From TTA-H9 sp002071415 (GTDB lineage: Bacteria; Bacteroidota; Bacteroidia; Bacteroidales; TTA-H9): a stretch of DNA of 8,919 nt. The stretch lies in the NCBI GenBank assembly GCA_035411425.1, contig DAONSX010000074.1, positions 1 through 8,919 on the forward strand, given 5' to 3'. A model generated the notes under the pieces. The model did no database searches and was not told where the DNA came from. It was given only the letters and a program-made list of their open reading frames with translations. The translations under genes and the position numbers were made by a program. Within the stretch, counting starts at the first letter, position 1; every line of letters begins with the position of its first letter. This document shows positions 5,073 through 8,919 of the stretch, piece after piece.

Positions 5073-6860
5073 ATGAAAAACATTCGCAATTTTTGTATCA
5101 TTGCCCACATCGATCATGGCAAGAGCACGCTGGCTGACAGGCTTTTAGAACTTACTGATACCATCAGCGAACGTCAGCAACAGCAGCAAGTGCTCGACAA
5201 TATGGAGCTGGAGCGTGAGCGCGGCATAACCATTAAAAGCCACGCTATTCAGATGAATTATCATTACAATAATGAGGATTACATTCTCAATCTGATAGAT
5301 ACGCCAGGGCATGTCGATTTTTCGTATGAGGTATCACGTAGCATAGCAGCCTGCGAAGGAGCTCTACTGGTTGTAGATGCTACGCAGGGCATTCAGGCAC
5401 AAACTATTTCCAATCTTTATCTGGCCCTCGATCACGAATTGACCATCATTCCGGTTCTCAATAAGATAGATATGGAAAACGCCATGATAGATGAGGTTTC
5501 CGACCAGATGATTGACCTTTTGGGATGTTCGCCCGATGAAATCATTGCAGTGAGTGCCAAAACCGGATATCAGGTCGAAGAAATCCTAAAGGCAATCGTT
5601 GAAAGAATTTCACCTCCCCAAGGTGATCCCGAAGCCCCTTTGCAGGCTCTGATATTCGATTCTGTTTTCAATCCTTTTAGAGGAATCATTGCTTATTTCA
5701 GGGTTTTCAATGGAACCCTTCGCACGAACGATTTCGTAAAATTCGTTGCCACGGGTAAAGAATATCATGCCGATGAAATAGGAATATTGGGTTTGGAGCG
5801 TAAACCATGCAACGAGCTTAGTGCTGGAAATGTTGGTTATATCATTTCAGGAATAAAATCAGCAAAGGAAGTCAAGGTAGGCGATACTATCACGCATGTG
5901 GAACGACCTTGTGATAAACCCATCGAAGGATTCAGCAACGTGAAACCCATGGTTTTTGCTGGTATTTATCCTGTAGATGCCGATGAATACGAAGAATTAC
6001 GCGGTTCGCTCGAAAAGCTACAACTCAACGATGCTTCACTGGTGTTCGAACCCGAATCATCGGCCGCGCTGGGTTTTGGATTTAGATGTGGATTTCTGGG
6101 ATTGTTGCACATGGAAATCGTTCAGGAAAGGCTCGATAGAGAATTCGACATGGATGTAATTACTACCGTTCCTAACGTTTCCTATAAAGTTTACACCACC
6201 AAGGGCGAAGTAATAGATGTTTACAATCCAAGCGGTTTACCCGATCCCACACAAATTCACCATATCGAAGAGCCTTACATCCGCGCCAATATCATTACGA
6301 AAGCGGAATTTGTTGGAGCTATCATGAAACTCTGCATCGAAAAACGCGGAACACTGGTCAATCAAACTTATCTTACAACCGACCGCATCGAGCTTATCGT
6401 CGATCTTCCCTTGGGAGAAATTGTATTCGATTTTTATGACAAGTTGAAATCCATTTCGAAAGGTTATGCCTCATTCGACTATCACATCATAGGATACAAG
6501 GAAGCCAATCTTGTAAAACTCGACATATTGCTCAACGGCGATTCGGTAGATGCACTCTCCACACTGATTCACCGTGACAATGCCTATAATTTTGGCCGCC
6601 GTATCTGCGAAAAACTCAAAGAACTCATTCCCCGCCAACAATTCGATATCGCCATTCAGGCAGCCATAGGTTCGAAAATCATTGCCCGCGAAACCGTAAA
6701 AGCCTTGCGCAAGGATGTCACCGCCAAATGTTATGGAGGCGATATTACACGTAAAAGAAAACTCCTCGAAAAACAAAAGAAAGGGAAAAAACGTATGCGC
6801 CAGATTGGAAACGTCGAAGTTCCTCAATCGGCTTTTCTGGCTGTTTTAAAACTGGACTGA
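5073..6860 (+). CDS. lepA: Elongation factor 4 (ribosome back-translocase GTPase LepA)
   Basis: 595 residues, the usual length of LepA/EF-4. This translational GTPase binds the ribosome, is thought to help stalled or mistranslocated ribosomes and ribosome assembly, and resembles EF-G without domain IV. Visible GTPase motifs: G1 AHIDHGKST (11-19), G2 in RGITIKS (50-56), G3 DTPGH (76-80), G4 NKID (130-133), G5 SAK (161-163). The LepA-typical block GFGFRCGFLGLLHMEIVQER is present mid-protein, and the basic C-terminal domain (AKCYGGDITRKRKLLEKQKK, GKKRMRQIGNVEVPQSAFLAVL) is complete and is the signature that separates LepA from EF-G and TypA. It is cytosolic and membrane-associated in other bacteria. 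No terminator hairpin follows; 81 bases separate it from the sigma factor gene, which has its own promoter. Confidence 0.98.
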   Translation: MKNIRNFCIIAHIDHGKSTLADRLLELTDTISERQQQQQVLDNMELERERGITIKSHAIQMNYHYNNEDYILNLIDTPGHVDFSYEVSRSIAACEGALLVVDATQGIQAQTISNLYLALDHELTIIPVLNKIDMENAMIDEVSDQMIDLLGCSPDEIIAVSAKTGYQVEEILKAIVERISPPQGDPEAPLQALIFDSVFNPFRGIIAYFRVFNGTLRTNDFVKFVATGKEYHADEIGILGLERKPCNELSAGNVGYIISGIKSAKEVKVGDTITHVERPCDKPIEGFSNVKPMVFAGIYPVDADEYEELRGSLEKLQLNDASLVFEPESSAALGFGFRCGFLGLLHMEIVQERLDREFDMDVITTVPNVSYKVYTTKGEVIDVYNPSGLPDPTQIHHIEEPYIRANIITKAEFVGAIMKLCIEKRGTLVNQTYLTTDRIELIVDLPLGEIVFDFYDKLKSISKGYASFDYHIIGYKEANLVKLDILLNGDSVDALSTLIHRDNAYNFGRRICEKLKELIPRQQFDIAIQAAIGSKIIARETVKALRKDVTAKCYGGDITRKRKLLEKQKKGKKRMRQIGNVEVPQSAFLAVLKLD

Positions 6861-6883
6861 TAAGCAAGAATTCTACATTTTTT

Positions 6884-6909
6884 GTAACTTTTCCAGCATT
6901 CCTCCGTCT
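6884..6909 (+). promoter_or_regulatory. ECF-type promoter (GTAAC-N16-CGTCT) upstream of the sigma factor
   Basis: TGTAACTTTT with GTAAC at 6884-6888 and CCGTCTT with CGTCT at 6905-6909 are separated by 16 bases, the -35/-10 pattern (AAC-containing -35, CGTC -10) recognised by many ECF sigma factors. The -10 box lies 32 bases upstream of the ATG at 6942. Such a site before an ECF gene usually means the factor drives its own expression. No second copy of this pair was found elsewhere in the window. Confidence 0.65.
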
Positions 6910-6941
6910 TTAGTTAATCATTCGAACATCCCAAAATTCTC

Positions 6942-7424
6942 ATGACCACTGCCGAATATAATCATTGCGTGGAACAACATGCCGATAATGTTTACCGGTT
7001 TGTAGTCAAAAATATTGGAAATGAACAAGTGGCCAAGGATATCGTTCAGGAAGTGTTTACGAAAATGTGGGAAAAGGCCTCGACTATTGCTTATCAAAAA
7101 TCAAAATCCTATCTGTTTACAGCGGCTTATCATACATTGATCGACACGGTGAGATATCAGAATCGTTTTGCAAGCTTGGAAACCAGCCCCGAGCAAGCTT
7201 ACGAACCTTCTAATTACGACGGCATCAAAGGAATATTGGAAGAAGCCTTAAACCGATTACCTCCGGTACAAAAAGCCGTCGTGATGTTGCGAGATTACGA
7301 AGGGTATTCCTATGCCGAAATTGGTGAAATTACGGGACTGAGCGAGAGCCAGGTGAAGGTTTATATCTTTCGCGCTCGCCAGAGCCTTAAAAATTATCTT
7401 GTGACTATCGATAACCTTATTTAA
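6942..7424 (+). CDS. ECF-family RNA polymerase sigma-70 factor
   Basis: 160 residues, typical for an ECF sigma factor with only the sigma2 and sigma4 domains. Sigma2 (about 10-75) shows the core-binding and -10 recognition helix HADNVYRFVVKNIGNEQVAK and DIVQEVFTKMWEKA. Sigma4 (about 98-154) has LNRLPPVQKAVVMLRDYEGY, then the helix-turn-helix SYAEIGEITGLSESQVKVY and the closing FRARQSLKNYL, which reads -35 elements. The factor directs RNA polymerase to a small stress or envelope regulon. The next gene starts 12 bases after its stop and encodes a membrane protein with anti-sigma character, the usual partner arrangement. A matching ECF promoter upstream suggests positive autoregulation. The trigger is unknown. 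Confidence 0.93.
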   Translation: MTTAEYNHCVEQHADNVYRFVVKNIGNEQVAKDIVQEVFTKMWEKASTIAYQKSKSYLFTAAYHTLIDTVRYQNRFASLETSPEQAYEPSNYDGIKGILEEALNRLPPVQKAVVMLRDYEGYSYAEIGEITGLSESQVKVYIFRARQSLKNYLVTIDNLI

Positions 7425-7436
7425 AGACTCGAAGTG

Positions 7437-8537
7437 ATGAATACCATTAATACAGACAATTGCGAAGCCTATTTCCTCGATTACTACGAAGGCAGATTAA
7501 GCAAAGACGAAATTGCTTCCTTAAGGCAATTTTTGGCTATGCATCCAGAATGGCAAACCAAATTCGAGGATTGGGAAAATATTCACCTGCCCAATATCCA
7601 ATTGTCATTCCCCGAAAAGGAATGGCTCAAACATCCTTCGGCAGACGAAGCCATAAACATCAGCTTCAGCAACTACGAATATTATTTCATTGCTGCCTTA
7701 GAAGGTGAGCTTACCCAACCCCAACGCTACAGCCTCGATCTCTTCTTGAAACAACATCCCGAACTGGAGAAGGAATTCGATCTGTATGCTTTAACCCGCC
7801 TGAAACCACAACATATTCCCTTCCCCGATAAAAAACAATTGTTACATAAAAAGAAAAACATACCTCTAAAATACTTCGTTCCAGCCTTGGCTGCAGCAGC
7901 CGCTATAATGTTATTGATATTATTTCAACCTTCGAAACATCGAAATTATCCACCAGCATCTGATAGACCATTTGCCCAAACTTCAACAGTTCAGGAACAT
8001 TCTCTTACTCCGCTTTCTTTGCCCTCTATTATCCCCTCAACAGAAGAAAAAACCACCCGCAAAATCCAACCTGCTGCAAAGCTCACTTCTACTTCCTTGC
8101 CTCAGCGGCAAGTTCTCATTCCTATAGCCAACATGCCATCAAAAGAAATTACAAATATTTCTATACATACAACTCCTCCCGAAGTTAAAAATATCCATCG
8201 CATACAAACAGCCATTTATATGGAAATGATCGCACAACAGCAAAACAATACAAATGAAGACCGGCCTCATTTATTGGCCAAAATTGTGAAACCCGTTGTT
8301 GGACTATTCCAGAAAAAATCGAACGATGAAATGGCAAACAGAAACGAAGAGATTAATTTATGGACTCTGGCCGAGTATACCATCAAGGGGTTCAATGCCA
8401 TAACTCAGAAAGATATAGAATGGAGAACCCAGAAGGATGAAGAAGGAAAAATTGTAGCTCTGGCAATCGAAGGAGAAAATTTCAAGATTGCCAGAGTTAA
8501 GCCTCAGAAACAGGAAGAAACAGAAAAAGAACAGTAA
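7437..8537 (+). CDS. Probable membrane anti-sigma factor with duplicated N-terminal domain
   Basis: 366 residues from ATG 7437 (an in-frame GTG lies just before it at 7434). The first ~145 residues are cytosolic and consist of two copies of one domain, about 8-66 and 79-137, offset by exactly 71 residues: N-x-E-x-Y-F, EG-x-L, FL-x2-HPE, F-(E/D) and I/L-x-FP-(E/D)-K recur in order. A single membrane segment follows (about 147-163, FVPALAAAAAIMLLILF), then a ~200-residue Pro/Ser/Thr-rich exterior part with a better-ordered C-terminus (INLWTLAEYTIKGFNAITQK). This is the layout of Bacteroidota anti-sigma proteins that hold an ECF factor at the membrane until a signal arrives. The zinc-binding H-x3-C-x2-C motif of classic anti-sigma factors is absent. 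It is co-transcribed with the sigma gene. Role by context and layout, not by a proven family match. Confidence 0.75.
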   Translation: MNTINTDNCEAYFLDYYEGRLSKDEIASLRQFLAMHPEWQTKFEDWENIHLPNIQLSFPEKEWLKHPSADEAINISFSNYEYYFIAALEGELTQPQRYSLDLFLKQHPELEKEFDLYALTRLKPQHIPFPDKKQLLHKKKNIPLKYFVPALAAAAAIMLLILFQPSKHRNYPPASDRPFAQTSTVQEHSLTPLSLPSIIPSTEEKTTRKIQPAAKLTSTSLPQRQVLIPIANMPSKEITNISIHTTPPEVKNIHRIQTAIYMEMIAQQQNNTNEDRPHLLAKIVKPVVGLFQKKSNDEMANRNEEINLWTLAEYTIKGFNAITQKDIEWRTQKDEEGKIVALAIEGENFKIARVKPQKQEETEKEQ

Positions 8538-8609
8538 TGGCTCATTTCGGGTCATTTCCCGCAAAAACATAGTAAAAACAAATTACACTATCAGAAAAAG
8601 TTGATAAAG

Positions 8610-8919
8610 TCAAGGTGTAGTAACCGAAACAGGCAGGATTTTCCCATTAAAGAATTCGAAGCCATATTCGGCGAAATCGCTTATGAATTCCGCGAGTTCT
8701 TCGGGATCGAAGGCTTCATCCACTCCGAGAAAGGCTTCTCTGAACATTTCAGTTTTTATGGAACCTGGCGCCAGACAATTGACATGAATGCCCCGAGGCC
8801 TGAGTTCTTCTGCAAGCACCTCGGTCATGACGGCTACTGCAGCTTTCGAGGCACTATATAAGGATAAGCCCGGAAATTTTACACTTCCCTGCACCCCACC
8901 CATGGAACCAATATTTAAT
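8610..8919 (-). CDS. Short-chain dehydrogenase/reductase (SDR), C-terminal part, truncated by window edge
   Basis: About 102 residues of the C-terminal half are visible; the frame stays open to base 8919, so the start and the NAD(P)-binding Rossmann motif lie outside, and the ATG at 8903 is internal. The visible part has the SDR active site: NIGS with the catalytic Ser, YSASK with the catalytic Tyr and Lys, and the NxLAPGSIKTEM loop following the active site that contacts the cofactor. SDRs of this classical type (about 230-250 residues) oxidise or reduce alcohols and ketones with NAD(P)(H). The protein ends in ILPVSVTTP. It is convergent with the anti-sigma gene, 72 bases away. Substrate cannot be predicted. 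Confidence 0.9.
   Translation of the reverse strand, partial: LNIGSMGGVQGSVKFPGLSLYSASKAAVAVMTEVLAEELRPRGIHVNCLAPGSIKTEMFREAFLGVDEAFDPEELAEFISDFAEYGFEFFNGKILPVSVTTP

Noticed and set aside
6471..6827. 118-codon open frame on - opposite lepA
   Set aside because: It lies wholly antisense to the well-conserved C-terminal part of lepA and has no family features; a shadow frame.
8548..8561. Terminator hairpin CGGG-N6-CCCG after the anti-sigma gene
   Set aside because: A four-base stem followed by A rather than T on the + strand is not convincing.
8601..8861. 86-codon frame on + at the right edge
   Set aside because: Antisense to the SDR gene, whose active-site motifs are unmistakable.
1..8919. 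CRISPR array, tRNA, rRNA or complete insertion sequence
   Set aside because: No regularly spaced repeats, no cloverleaf or rRNA-like stretches, and no transposase or terminal repeats were recognised on either strand.

Overview
The window reads as a piece of a Bacteroidota (Bacteroidetes) chromosome. The evidence is the style of the promoters (TAnnTTTG -7 boxes), A-rich leaders with few Shine-Dalgarno sites, an ECF sigma factor followed by a membrane anti-sigma-like protein without a zinc motif, and lipoproteins with Bacteroidota-type signal peptides. I cannot name genus or species.

Layout. (1) 1-569, +: the 3' part of a PAP2-type lipid phosphatase whose start lies off the left edge. (2) 655-3064, all on -: three exported proteins of unknown function, transcribed in the order 3064->2444, 2294->1515, 1445->655. 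The last two are clear paralogs. All three end in a cysteine-rich tail with a shared CxC...C core, and the last is split by a frameshift near 934-944. (3) 3065-3965: an A+T-rich stretch with a well-formed promoter on -, a doubtful 78-residue ORF carrying a 13-base G:C homopolymer, and the remains of a broken small gene. (4) 3966-4781, -: a HAD-superfamily phosphatase whose coding signal continues in another frame past its stop, down to 3869. (5) 5073-6860, +: lepA, encoding elongation factor 4, divergent from the phosphatase. (6) 6942-8537, +: an ECF sigma factor and its probable membrane-bound anti-sigma partner, preceded by an ECF-type promoter (GTAAC-N16-CGTCT) that suggests autoregulation. 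(7) 8610-8919, -: the C-terminal part of a short-chain dehydrogenase/reductase that continues off the right edge.

The right half (HAD, lepA, sigma/anti-sigma, SDR) looks like ordinary chromosome with conventional genes. The left-centre (about 650-3965) is more A+T-rich, holds only unrecognised proteins and shows frameshifts and gene remains, so it looks like an accessory region. The parts most worth checking are the three-gene Cys-tail cluster, together with the promoter and homopolymer tract upstream of it, and the duplicated N-terminal domain of the anti-sigma-like protein.
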